A stretch of DNA of 64,000 bases. Origin: Haemonchus contortus (lineage: Eukaryota > Nematoda > Chromadorea > Rhabditida > Trichostrongylidae). Location of the stretch: contig LS997565.1 in NCBI GenBank assembly GCA_000469685.2, forward strand, positions 5,777,005 through 5,841,004. The letters run 5' to 3'. The notes under the pieces are model-generated. The model saw only the letters and a list, made by a program, of their open reading frames with translations, was not told the DNA's origin and made no database searches. Positions 14,029 to 25,245 of the stretch are shown here, piece by piece. The first letter of the stretch is position 1. Each line of letters begins with the position of its first letter. Both the position numbers and the translations under genes were made by a program.

Positions 14029-14324
14029 AAAAGGATAAAGGATAAAGTTTTTGACGTTAATCAATCCCGTCTGAGGGATGCGCCCCGTACTCGACTCCCA
14101 TTCAGAATCGTAGTGGCGTAATGAGTGCGTATGTGGCTATACAGTGAATTGCGGTGGCCAGCCGATGTACAAGTCAGTGCTTTTATCCTCCCAGACGAGT
14201 CTGGTACCAATTAACCGTCGCCGGAGGGATAGAAGGCTTGATTGGCCTAGGCGGGCATCGATCCGGGATTCGAACCCCTGACCGTGCGTGTGATATAGTG
14301 CGCCATTTGCCACTACACCACCTC
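14029..14324 (-). repeat. tRNA-derived SINE, family 1, near-complete with target duplication
   Basis: Read on the minus strand it starts GGAGGTGGTGTAGTGGC (A-box TGGTGTAGTGG), then B-box GGTTCGAATCC, a body with GTCTGGGAGGATAAAAGCAC, and a tail of TTTATCC units. A direct repeat CGCCATTGAA flanks it at 14019-14028 and 14325-14334, the mark of retroposition. The reference copy for this window. Confidence 0.85.
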
Positions 14325-14674
14325 CGCCATTGAATAGCAGTGAAAAAGATACCTTCAAACGCATAGAACTATGTTCTCCTTAGTTCCTTTGAGTAGCTCG
14401 ACCTTTCAAAGAGACCCTACCAATAGCCACTGTAAAAGGTCATACGCCCTCACTTTATACAAGCACTGAAAAAAACCTCACACCCGGTCTCTTGACCAAT
14501 TTCTTCCAAGCGCTCCATTGCCCCATACTTACCTATTGGGATGGACATAACAATAATTTGCCCAGCGTCTTTGCTCGTCGCCAAGCCTCCTTGGGTACGG
14601 GAATAAATTTTCGATCTCACCTAATCAAGCTCGCCTCGCACCTATGCGCGAAGTGACCTTAATTAGGTGCGAAG

Positions 14675-14818
14675 ACTAAGCGCTAATTATGCTGCCCGCA
14701 CTCGCTACTAATCGAGTCAAAACTTGTCAACTAAAGAGGATAATAACAGTTTGAAAAAATGGATTTTTTCTTTGAAAAATGAGTTTTTTGAGAAGAAAAT
14801 TCCAAAATCAATCCCAAC
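14675..14818 (+). repeat. Left arm of foldback element
   Basis: Inverted partner of 15561-15711. Outer end near TAAGCGCTAATTATG, inner end near ATCAATCCCAAC. Confidence 0.65.
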
Positions 14819-15560
14819 GTGTGGAGAGTTTTATTTCCACGCATAATAAATAGGTTCAAAATATCTTATTTCAAATTCCTGGAAAATGGATAAAACAGTT
14901 CAATTTACTTCTTTTCTCGTATTTTCGTTTGCATGCGATATCAAACAACTTTACAGAAGCGATGTAGTTCTCTGGAGTTGTTTAATACTGAGACTACCCT
15001 TCATTCATAGGTCATTGAACGCCCTACGACTCACCGTTCAGGCTATTTCACTTTTACTTAACTTTTCAAGACATTACCATGTATTCTAGAACGCACTGTA
15101 CTGTTTCGATGAACTTACAGGGTGTCCCCGCTTCAAACTATTTGGGAGTTTGCGATCCATTCCTTCCTTATCCGAACTTTCCACTTTGCTTCGGAAGCCC
15201 CACCACTACAAAATGATTTTTCCGGAAGTTCTGCGTCTGCACAGGCTCTCCGAATGCAACGGGACCCCGTAGCACAACAATCGCTCTACACGTTTCCTGC
15301 ACCCCCACAGCTTTCTCCCATGTTCGGTGAACACCGACAGCAAGGAGCAAGCGGCCAGCAAATACAAGAATTTTGAATGAAGGTGTCCAGACTCGTAACA
15401 AACAAAACAATTTAAACTTTTACTTATAAAGTTAGGTTTTATTTTAGGTACTCTTACTACTGAGGAATTAAATCGCTTTCTCCCACATCAGAGGAACTTC
15501 AATCACAAAATATATTGAATTTGCTTAGAGTTTCCTCATTGTGCAAGACTGTCAAACCAG

Positions 15561-15711
15561 TTGGAATTGATATTAGAACTTTTTCCTTTTTTCCTTGAAA
15601 AAAAGAAATTTTTGATATCTCCATTTTTTTTAAACTGTCATTATCCTCCTTAAATGACAAGTTTTAACTCGATCAGTAGCGAGTGCGGGTAGCATAATTA
15701 CCGCTTATCCT
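15561..15711 (-). repeat. Right arm of foldback element
   Basis: Reverse complement matches 14675-14818 with roughly one change per several bases. Its outer end reads, in reverse complement, ATAAGCGGTAATTATG. Confidence 0.65.
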
Positions 15712-18383
15712 TTTGCAATCTGACTTTGGTTAAAGGGAGACTTTAAGTGTAGGATTGTCATAAAGTTCATGGAATGGGTCAGAAGACTAGAATTCTTTGA
15801 ACAGAATACAATCAACGGTAAATGGCGCAAAGTTCAGCATCGAATGGGTTGCTGGGGTCTTACAACTTCGAAGGAGCAATTTTCATTCTCACCACTGTTT
15901 TTCACAAAAAAAAAGCATTCATCAGACTTGCTCATGAGAAATGAAGCTTTATTTTTAGTCTCCTGTATGTATCATCAAAATATGTAAACAAGGAATTCAC
16001 ATAAGTTTTCCGAGAGTCCCATTATTTTTATGTTGTTGCAAATGAAAGCATGCTAGCAGTTCTCATGGATTAGGTTTCATTCCCACGATCCGAATTAGGC
16101 TCGTGGGATTGTGCTGCTAATGATCAGATGATGACGGGGGATCATTCCAAAGAAGCTGGCATAATGGATTTGTGACGTTGTGTGGACGACATAGCATCGT
16201 GGTTCTTTGGAAAAGGCTTATAAGGCGGTGCACCTCATTGTTTGATTCCGAATGACAGTGGTTATTCTCAGTCGTCTATCTTAAAAACAGAAGAAGGAAG
16301 GTTTTGCATTTACTGTGGCTTTGGTTCCACCAACAGACTTCCACTCGTGAGTGTAGGGTTGTGGAAGCGTTCACGGGCTATGAAATGACTTGAGGTGTCC
16401 AGTTGATGAACATGTCAAGGCCTTCGGAATCTCAAGCGTGCCTAGTACCAACTTTACCGATTCCGAGGGTTGGAATACTTGGTTGCCCTATGCGGTTATC
16501 TGTCGAGGACTCTGCTTATCTTGGCTATTTAGCCCTCCACTCGCTTAGTTTCTGCTCTTCCTCTACGCTTGTTCGTAATCTCATCGTCCTGTTCATTCGT
16601 CGTGGAAATCAGCGTGTAGCAAGAAAGAAAAATCTCAAGCACCATCATCTGACCTATTTTCCAGAGGGCAATTTTCGTTTTATCAATGCGTCGTCATCCG
16701 TTCAATCGTCTTTCGTCGTCCAGTACTTCTCACACATGTGATTACGGTAGCCATTGGTATTCATTTTTATCCGATTCAAGGCCCTATCCCAGCTATAGCT
16801 CACAAGCTCTTCCAACAACACCCGACAGCTTTTGCTTTTACGCGAACCGCAAAACATGTGCAATGGGCTCGCTGATGGCTCAGCTCAGCGTCGTTCGGCA
16901 AATTCAATTCGACAGCAGCTGGTTGGCATTAGAAAGTCGTTACAAATCGTGTTCAATGAAGCTCTACTATATGGAGACTTACTCCCTTCCGTTGTAGTTT
17001 TTCGAGCTTCTTCTCTTCCATTGCTCCCTTGAGATAACTTTTTTATTTCAATCAAACCTCAACCGTCATCTATGTACTGTGATGGATGCCCATTAGGTCC
17101 AGCCTCCCTAAATCGGAAAAATTCAAATTTTAATTTTTGAAAGCAAGCAAGATTTCAAGATTTTATAAGTTTGCTCATTTTTTGGACATTCTATGCTGTT
17201 CTTTTCAAAAATTATCGAAAAAAACGTGGGCTTTGAGATACACTACTCTGAGGTAATTTTTGTTGCTGAATTCTACCGTTTGAAGGCACAATTCACGATG
17301 AATCTGAGGTATTTAGCTCAGGTGAAGTAGCGGAAGTCATGATGCGGAGTAGTGCAAAAATTGCCAAGGAAGCGCAAAAGCTTCGAAACTATGAAAGGGG
17401 TTGGTACGAGATACGTCTGCAAGTGTCTGGGTGTCTCCCACATAAGCACACTATTTGTCGGCTCCTCAACGCTCCATTGTGAATGGTGCAGCCTTGAGGA
17501 GGTCGTCATAACTCGGCCACTTTTGGGTATGTACGTCGACTGAGCCTGTTTTGCAGCCCTCATAGCTCTGTTGAAGTCGTTTTTCGGTCCGACAATATTC
17601 CACGAGCTATCCTTGATAGCCACAGGTCCATCGCAGGGAAAAAAACCCATAAACCATTTTCATCGTCAACTTTGATTTAGAAATTGCGGTACACTGGTTT
17701 CTGCTGATAAATAAATCGGGTTGAATGAATGAGTTTGTAAATAAACGGGGATGGGTAACCTACCCAAAAAAATTTCAAAGCTCCTGCAACTGTGATTATT
17801 TGGTTTAGCAGATTCAGGAGCTAGTTTTATAATTACTGACAAATAATATGAATTTTTAGTATTTTCTGATGCCTGTGGTAAAAAGGTATAAAGTAGTCCA
17901 AGAAATGTCAAACTATTCTTAATGCTTCAGCTTCAGCTTGATGCTAATCTCCAAAGGTTCGTCGGCTCCGTGATCAAAACCTTCTGTGTCAAAAAAAAGA
18001 AAGAAAACAATAATGCGTCCAAAATTAGATAGAGAATGGAATAGGGGCATAAACGATTTTTGATAAACATTTTTTTGATGGTTGTTGATAACCTCATGTA
18101 TGACGCAAGCAGACGCAACGTGAATGGAGGAGCATCTGACAAGAGTAGTCTTCTTTGGGTCATTTCAGCTTTTTGTTGGGCATTTATTATCTTAGTGGTT
18201 CGTTGACCAATGTTATCTTGAACTATTTTTGGTACTGAGAATTCTAAAAAGATCGTTATGAAAGCAGCGAATCATCTAATCGGCTTTATGACGCATTATC
18301 GAGTCGAATATATGGCGCATACCTGAGTGATCGGTATCACTAGTCGAATAATATTTAGAGAAGAAACAAGTGGGCATTATTGT
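15712..18383. other. No gene assigned
   Basis: 16799-16993 (plus) is open for 65 codons between a CTATAG acceptor and a GTAGTT donor and reads like protein (RRSANSIRQQLVGIRKSLQI). Two other frames there are also largely open, so it is not reliable. 16424-16490 may be a decayed SINE piece. 17318-17650 (minus) is a 110-codon frame without recognisable motifs. Confidence 0.4.
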
Positions 18384-18742
18384 TGCGGTGGTGGGAGGCT
18401 CCTTGTCGTTACTGTCGGTAACGGTCTCTTAGACTTATACTTCTTTTCTGAGCCTAAATGTCGCTCCGTCGCAGGGTCCTCTGTTAGTCTTACTCTCAGA
18501 AGGATTATTCCGCCTAGGCCAACCAAGCCATCAATCCCTTCGGGGTCGGCAAATTGGTACCAGACTCGTCTGGGAGGATAAAAGCACTGACTGGTCCATA
18601 GGCTGGCCACCGCAAGTCATTGTATGGGCCACATACGCACTCATCACGCCACTACGATTCCGAATTGAAGTCGAGTGCGGGGGCGCATCCCTCAGACGGG
18701 ATTGATTAACGCCAAAAACTTTATCCTTTATCCTTAAACCCT
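18384..18742 (+). repeat. tRNA-derived SINE, family 1, body intact, head disrupted
   Basis: From 18510 the shared body runs to the TTTATCCTTTATCC tail at about 18719-18735. The head begins GCGGTGGTG but then departs for about 110 bases, so the A and B boxes are not readable. An insertion or replacement in the head explains the extra length. Confidence 0.75.
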
Positions 18743-18865
18743 TATGTAGTGAGTAACATTAATTATGACTACCATTTTAATTTAATCTTTTACAATTGTT
18801 CACATCATTATGGGTACAAAAAAATTTGAAGAGGAGAGCGTTTATGGTGGCGCTTGAACGTCATT

Positions 18866-18879
18866 CCCCCCCCCCCCCC
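18866..18879 (+). repeat. Run of 14 C
   Basis: Uninterrupted C tract followed by a C/T-rich stretch to about 18898. Confidence 0.85.
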
Positions 18880-19760
18880 TCCACCTTCCCCCTTCTTGCG
18901 AAGTTCCCTAATATGCTACTGGGTCCGGCCTTCTATTAGGTTCAGTCCTCCTCCCGATGGGGCCTTTTTCTTGACGGATTTTGGAGATAGAGATGGTGTG
19001 AGTCCCAGCTATAGTTATTCAACCCCACCACTATCGGGAGTCCAGCGTGCTGTACTGAATACCCCAGATTCAAGCCTCGATATACTTCCTGTCCGACAAA
19101 AAGCAGCGAGCTGGAAAAAAAGGAAGGGGTGAAGGTGGGGGCAAGCAACCATAACGATTTGCAGTTCTCTGGGTGTAATTGGAGAGTTTTGACTCAATAC
19201 GACCACCTCCGTTTGTTTCCAATAGCCCTCATGCCTTGCTTCTCCAACTCCTTTCGACCAAATGCCCCGTTTCATGCAAAGGGAAGACCTTGGACCCTTT
19301 GGAAACGTCTAGGAGAGCGCTTGGGGAGTTCAAGCGAAAGACGGCCTTCACAAAAACGAACCTGACTAGGTCTCATTCCGATAATCCCGTTTACGCTGTT
19401 CCTCATGAATAGGTTCTAATTACCTCACTTTTCCGTAGCGATAATCGGTACGCTAATTGAATTATCGGTTAACGTGACCGTTAAATGAATCGCACGTGGT
19501 TTCTGACGAACGCTGCTCCGACAATACTCAATTTCCTCATTCAACAGCTGGTCTATTTATTTACCATTCGCTTACGTGACTCTTTGTTTGTTTATTTACT
19601 CAACCACTCAAAGGCACACTTTGCAAAATCGTTGCACGAAACGGTCATCACTGCAATTCCCTTCCTGACGCTTTTTTTCCAGAATCGAATCATTTATCTT
19701 CTACATTGCCTTTTCATGTATACGATAAGCACACTCCCCATATATCAAATAAAAAATCGG

Positions 19761-19786
19761 ATAAATAAATAAATAAATAAATAAAT
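19761..19786 (+). repeat. (ATAA)n microsatellite
   Basis: Six and a half uninterrupted ATAA units. Confidence 0.9.
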
Positions 19787-22399
19787 GGCTGAGTAAGTAA
19801 ATACGAGAAGATCTCGCATATGCTTGACTAGATGGGAAACCGGTGGATTTGTGTACCATTCCAATCAAAGAAAAATGAAAAACTATCAAAAATGGGAAAG
19901 GGGAGGGGGGGGGGAAGAGGAAAAAGAGAGGTTCCTTCTGAAAAATCCAGGATGTCATGACTTTTGACTACTACTTTTACTTGAGTACCCTGAACAATTT
20001 ATATGTTTTATATGGCTGATTGCTTTACTTCGTCTTGTACAGAATAGTTCCCTTCCTTTGTCTTCTAATGTTCCAATACCTTCAACAGTGATTTCGCTCT
20101 GTTTACACTGATTGGAACGCCTTGCAGAATCGAAGTGGTCATTACTGGTAACCTCTAATCTATGATTGAAACCTTGGAAGGTTGTTAGCCCGTATTCCTT
20201 AAAATCATAAGGATGGCGAGATATTTACACCGCTCAAGAAAATTATCCTTCATTTTTCCTTTGTCGTTTCTGCTTAATAGGAGTAAATATAAGCAAATAT
20301 GTAGTTTATTGGCATTACAAGAAAGTTATAAAGCTGGGGCCTTCTTAATAAATAAAACCAAGTAGTAAGTAAAAAATATCAAATTCGAGTAGGTAAATGA
20401 ATCGTGAATACATAGTCTCGAAAAAGCTTCTCAGCCACTGTAGCTCGACCCTTTAAAGCTGTTTTCCAGCCCAGCTCAGCCTCGGTTTTCTAAATTCATG
20501 AATTAAAGTTTTTGTTTTGTCGAGTACCAAAGAATGAATTCAAATTTCTGACTCTAACGAGGCGATTCGCAAATGTTACTCACCCACTTGATTACAACTA
20601 AACGGAAGGGAAGGCTTCGTTAAGCCGTAATTTGAAGAGGCGGTCGTCGACTGATGGGAGCTCTGACGTCTGACGTCCAATTGAACATTACCAGCGCAGC
20701 CCTTCCCATTCCAAAAACGGGCTTGAAATATGAATGCCATAGAAAATCATCATTTCTTCGCGATATTGTCATTATAAAGGACTGCCACTACAGACGGCAT
20801 CTCCCATCATCTCCTACGTTCGTCAACTGAATCCTGCTCTAACGAACATAGCCTTGTACCCCTCCGTATACGATCAAATGCTTCAGATTAGTTTGGTAGA
20901 AGGCAAATATTTGTTCCGGAATATATTTGTTCCACTTTCCAGTCTCGGTTACTGCTGGTCAGCACTGACTGTCTCTTTTTGTTCTTTTCATCCTTCACTT
21001 CTACGATATTGCTTCACGAACTGATCCTCCAGTGCCTTACTTGGAACTGGGTGATACCCGAAATACTATTTCCTATAATTACTGGACGGCTTGTAAGTTT
21101 AGGGTAGCACAATACCAGGAAACATTGAGGTGAAAGAGTGGAACGAGAAGGAGAGGGAAGAGGACGTGTCACAAAGCCTACCAGCATGACATATTTGCTT
21201 GCAGAAAACGACCGTTTTTGGCAGATTTTTTGCCACAAGTGCAGGAATACTAACATTGAGATTTTCGATCCCATTCATGCAAACGACAGGGTTTAAAGGT
21301 ACCATTTATTGCTCATCAAAGACCAGAACCCCATGGCGACAGCTATACCACTTTGTGAAAGGTCAGGTGGGCGGTGGATATGGCGTGGAAAATGGCGACA
21401 AACTTCGGCCAAAGACGGCAATCTGTGGGAACATACGGGGGCACATAGAGGTAATCGTTGCACCCTAATGATCAAACTTCACTCCATTGGGAGCGCACTC
21501 CTGAATTCATTTGTTTCCTGTGGGGTCGTAGAGTTCAGCAGGCATTAACCGCATTGATCTTTCGAATCATTCTGAAGGCATAATAGGAAAGGGAGTAGGA
21601 AAGATTGGTACAAAAGAGCTCACTTACCTTCCCTGATCATTCCTTATCATCACTTATCCGGATTGACTATCAGAAGGCTTCCCACATCGATGCATACCTG
21701 ATGAATACTTTGCATCTTTTACCATTTCTCCTGGACATCGGTGATTACTGCCTATTCATAGGTCGAGTATTACGGTAGGAAACGATCTCAGGGGTCGACT
21801 GCCTGGTTCCTCCCCCCACAGGAGATTCCCAGACGTCCAACGCTCCAATTGTGGAGGTGTGCATGATTTCCATTCCCCGGCTTGCAATTGTCACTACATG
21901 CAAATTCATTGTTGCCTCTGTCAGACCATCTTTACTCTTTTTCTGTCCGTGACGAGTTACTGACTGACTATGTACGTCGACTTTATGGCTTTATGGTAAT
22001 CATCGACGTCAGTAGGGCAGGTTTTTCTTCACGATCTCAATATAAAACCTCACGATCCCGTCGACAAAGTATCAGTGTATTATGTTGATTTTGCCAATTC
22101 GTCTCTCTCTCTTCCTCTTCCTCGTGCCAGATCAGAGAGTTTTTCGGTATTTATATGGAATATCATTGTCGCATTCATACGTGCCCATGATTCGGCTCAA
22201 CTTTTTGCTACTCCTCTTTCACAGTACGTTTTCAATTTTAAACTTCCAAGAAAAAAAAACCGTACCTTCCAAAAAAAGGACCGTAAGTTTTACTGTATTG
22301 TTAACGCTATCGTTCTCCTCGAAGTACACTTTTTTGGGAATTTTCCAGAAAAAAAAAACCCAAAAACCTAGAAAGGATGCGTTTAGAATTAACATTTTT

Positions 22400-22545
22400 C
22401 TGCTTTGGTTGAGTTTGGTTCCGGCTGATCGAGAAAAAGACTAGCTGTATAGCCTGGACAGCATTCAAGCTTCATTTAACATGCGTGGGTTATGGACCTA
22501 AAATATAGGACGAAACCATTTCAGTGTCTTGTCGAATTGCCCTAA
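22400..22545 (+). repeat. Dispersed repeat, copy A
   Basis: Shares GGTTGAGTTTGGTTCCG, CTGATC, TAGCCTGG, AGCATTC, TATGGACCT and TTTCAG in the same order with 22890-23040, at roughly 75-80 percent identity by eye. Direct orientation, 490 bases apart. Identity unknown. Confidence 0.7.
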
Positions 22546-22889
22546 GCCCTTGTCATTCTCTGAATGAACAGCCACACCCTCTAAACCCATATTTCTTCTA
22601 TAGAGTTTGGGCTACTTCACCTCTTTATTAAATACCATCACCGCTGATGGTAACGTTGACTGCCACATTAGCTCCCTTAGCTTAGGTGGCATGTGAATGT
22701 CTAGATTCACAAACACTTCTAGAAGGAACGATGAATTGTCAACGTTGTTCTTTACCCTCCTAGTTGCGCCATTCATACGACCTCGATTGAGGAATGTTAA
22801 AGCATTTGAAGGCTTATACATAGCAGTTGCAATTGGTTCACACAGTCACCTCCGGAGACTGACCAATGTGTATGTGGGTCAGGGTTTTT

Positions 22890-23040
22890 TTGCTTCGGTT
22901 GAGTTTGGTTCCGACTGATCATAAAAAGGAAGCGTTGCTTAGCCTGGGTAGCATTCGAGCCCCAATTAACATATGTATGTGGGCTATGGACCTGAAATAT
23001 GGGCTTAAATGGTTTCAGCGTCTCGTCCAATTGTCCTATG
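22890..23040 (+). repeat. Dispersed repeat, copy B
   Basis: Direct partner of 22400-22545. Both copies are preceded by a T-run, and no protein is encoded. Confidence 0.7.
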
Positions 23041-23567
23041 GGTAGATATGGGGTACGACAGGACCTTAAACAGCCCTTCAGATTCCAGAACACTTCAAAA
23101 ACTATTCTTGGTTAATTGGAAGCTTAGTGGGTTCGAATTAACAGGGAATGTTTACTGCTTACTTACTGACTTTGGGAGAATGCATAGTAGAGAAGTCACG
23201 TTGCGGCACGAAGTGTCATTTTAGGGTCAATTTATCTTCTGATTCATAACTAGGACCTTACTACTCATTGCTCCTTTCATGCTGTTTTTTTTTTACTAAA
23301 ATCACTTTTTATAAATGCTTCGAAATTCTTTTCTTCAGAAATTTTATTTCAAACAAATTCCGCTGGAATCCAACGTGTCCTTTGGTTTGCCCATAATTTC
23401 TTCATCCAAAGCCTCTACGGGGTGCTGCCTGTGTCCCAGTGTCCAAACTACTCCCGAGGGTGCATTTTCTGTATAGGTAAATCGTCGTAAAAAATGATTT
23501 TGCACTATCACAATCTCTGGAAATCTGCAGTGAAAGCAGATGCGTGGCGTCTACCCTGACATTAATA

Positions 23568-24436
23568 TTAAGTTGGCAAATAAGTCCTCCGACAAAAAAT
23601 TTGAAGCGTCAAAAATTCGTATCAACAGTGTGATCACGGTAGCAAGGGTGATAGACTTGTAGGGAATTCCTCAGGCATTCAACACATAAATAAATAAGGG
23701 CATGCGTGTAGGCTTTCAGAGCATTACGGTCAATGAATTGACAACACCCGATTCGTACCATCACCTTCTCCTAGGCACTCCAGGGAAAAAACGCGGGTGT
23801 AGCGGGCTCGAAATATCAGCAATCTATTCGATGCCAGCACTGCTCACCGATCGACGGTCAACAATCGGTTGTATCGCTTTGCTGCAGGAGATACTAGCCT
23901 TCGGAGTAAGGGAAGCATCGTCCCTTGATTTAATGGAGGTTGAAGGAATCCATCCACTATGAGTTGCGAAACGCAGACTAGATGGACACAGCTATCACTT
24001 GCTCCTATGATCCCCTTTAATTGGCCAACGGGGTTAGAGAGGGACGATCAAACCGTAAATCAGCTCCCTAAAGAGGGACAACTCACGTCGAAAACTCGCT
24101 TCAGACCCACGTCAAAAGTTCACCGATCCCGCTTGGTTCCAGGTTACTCATCAATCGTACTCCCAGAGTGTTCCCACTTTGGACTACCATGTGCCCCGTC
24201 CCGTTGTGGAAGAAAAATTCGTAACTTAATGTGATCCAAAAGCGGCAGTGAATTACTTTTTTGAGTCACAGCTCCCTCACTCCTGAACAGATGGCATCAG
24301 TGATTGCCTCAAAGGATGAAAGAAAGTTGTTGACTTCTTCGATTAATATTTTCCTGAAAATTGATTGATATGAAAAAATTTGGAAATGATTTGAAAAAAA
24401 TCTCCATTTTGTCGCAGGACTTATTTGCCAACCTAA
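23568..24436 (+). mobile_element. Internally deleted mariner with both terminal inverted repeats
   Basis: The left end begins TTAAGTTGGCAAATAAGTCC and the right end, read in reverse complement, TTAGGTTGGCAAATAAGTCC. The two ends agree at 28 of 30 positions. TA flanks both sides (23566-23567 and 24437-24438), the mariner target duplication. Length 869 bases against about 1.3 kb for a full mariner. Around 24150-24270 the plus strand reads YSQSVPTLDYH and PVVEEKF, then DPKAAVNYFF after a stop, a decayed C-terminal transposase. A frame further on reads IASKDER, as in mariner C termini. Confidence 0.75.
24150..24350 (+). pseudogene. Decayed mariner transposase C-terminal fragment
   Basis: One frame gives VPTLDYHVPRPVVEEKF, a stop, then DPKAAVNYFFESQ and a second stop. 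A neighbouring frame gives VIASKDERKLL. The order and spacing fit the end of a mariner transposase with frameshifts. The N-terminal and first catalytic parts were not found, consistent with internal deletion. Confidence 0.55.
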
Positions 24437-24700
24437 TACTTTATGTAGGCAAAACCGTACAGGAGCTCTAATGGCACTTGTGAATTATCAATATTTACGG
24501 AACTCAGACCGTGCAACACGATTGCTTTCTCGTGACGGGACGATGAGAATCCGTTTTTGTTAGGTCATGACCGACTTCTGACTAGGGGGGTTTTCGGCTT
24601 TTTGCTGAATCGTTAACCCTATTTCGTATTTCGTATGTACATTCACACTCTCAGACATTCATATGACACCATCTATACGTAAACTTACGTGAACCGATAA

Positions 24701-24736
24701 AAGAAATGCAATTGCCGGAAGACAATTGCATTTCTT
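24701..24736. repeat. 14-bp perfect hairpin
   Basis: AAGAAATGCAATTG at 24701-24714 and its exact reverse complement at 24723-24736, with an 8-base loop. Lies between the deleted mariner and a SINE copy. Confidence 0.7.
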
Positions 24737-24874
24737 CCGATCGTTGAGAGCAGGCAAGGAGAGAGGCATTCGCATAGTTGTTCCGGGGCTATTTCTGGAC
24801 TGGTATTGTTGTTAGTGGTTCGGCTATACATATAACCGCTATTTCTCGCTATGCTACTGCATCGAGCCGGTACT

Positions 24875-24945
24875 TTTATATATACTCATATTTATATTCA
24901 TATTATTCATATATTAATATATATTTAAATTCATATTTTACAGAA
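24875..24945 (+). repeat. AT-rich simple sequence
   Basis: TATAT/ATTCATAT-type low-complexity stretch. Confidence 0.6.
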
Positions 24946-24994
24946 AATGAAGCTTTATCCAAAATTTTAAGGGTCAATAAACAAATAAATAAAT

Positions 24995-25245
24995 AAAGTT
25001 TCATGACGTTAACATTCTCGTCTGAGGCCTTCATTCACCTTCCATCAGAATCGTTGTGGCGTAATGAAGAGTATTTCGCTTATACAATGACTTGTAGTAG
25101 CCATGATATCCTCCCAGACGATTACCAAGTAACCAGCCTAAGAAGGATAGAATATTTGGTTTGTCTAGGCGGATATCGGTCCGGAAATAGAACCCGTGGC
25201 CATGTGTGTGAAAGTGCGCCACTTGCCACCACACCACCTCCTCCT
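24995..25245 (-). repeat. tRNA-derived SINE, family 1, diverged copy
   Basis: The plus strand shows the reversed body (CATCAGAATCGTTGTGGCGTAATGA split over the element, CCTCCCAGACGA) and the reversed head GCGCCACTTGCCACCACACC. The B-box region is mutated (AGAACCCGTGG). Confidence 0.75.

Larger units (their letters stand above)
14675..15711. mobile_element. Foldback element with about 145-bp inverted arms
   Basis: The left arm, about 14675-14818, is closely matched by the reverse complement of about 15561-15711. Shared blocks include TAATTATGCT, CCCGCACTCGCTACT and AAAACTTGTCA. Arms differ by scattered substitutions and small indels and surround about 740 bases. This is the pattern of a foldback or long-TIR DNA element. 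No target duplication was recognised and no transposase is visible inside. A 255-base open frame (15122-15376, plus) with Gln/Pro/Ser-rich content lies in the core, unassigned. Confidence 0.65.
18743..22399. other. No gene assigned
   Basis: 18940-19132 (plus) is exon-like after a C-rich tract and TATTAG acceptor (FSPPPDGAFFLTDFGDRDG... DILPVRQKAASWKKRK), either ending at a stop at 19130 or spliced at GTGAAG. Family unknown. 19960-21010 has no open frame of 60 codons or more. Confidence 0.4.

Noticed and set aside
15122..15376. 84-codon Gln/Pro/Ser-rich frame as a terminal host exon
   Set aside because: It sits inside the foldback element 14675-15711 and other frames there are also open, so a host exon is not supported.
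16081..16108. 8-bp inverted repeat TCCCACGA/TCGTGGGA
   Set aside because: Stems this short are expected by chance and nothing else marks the site.
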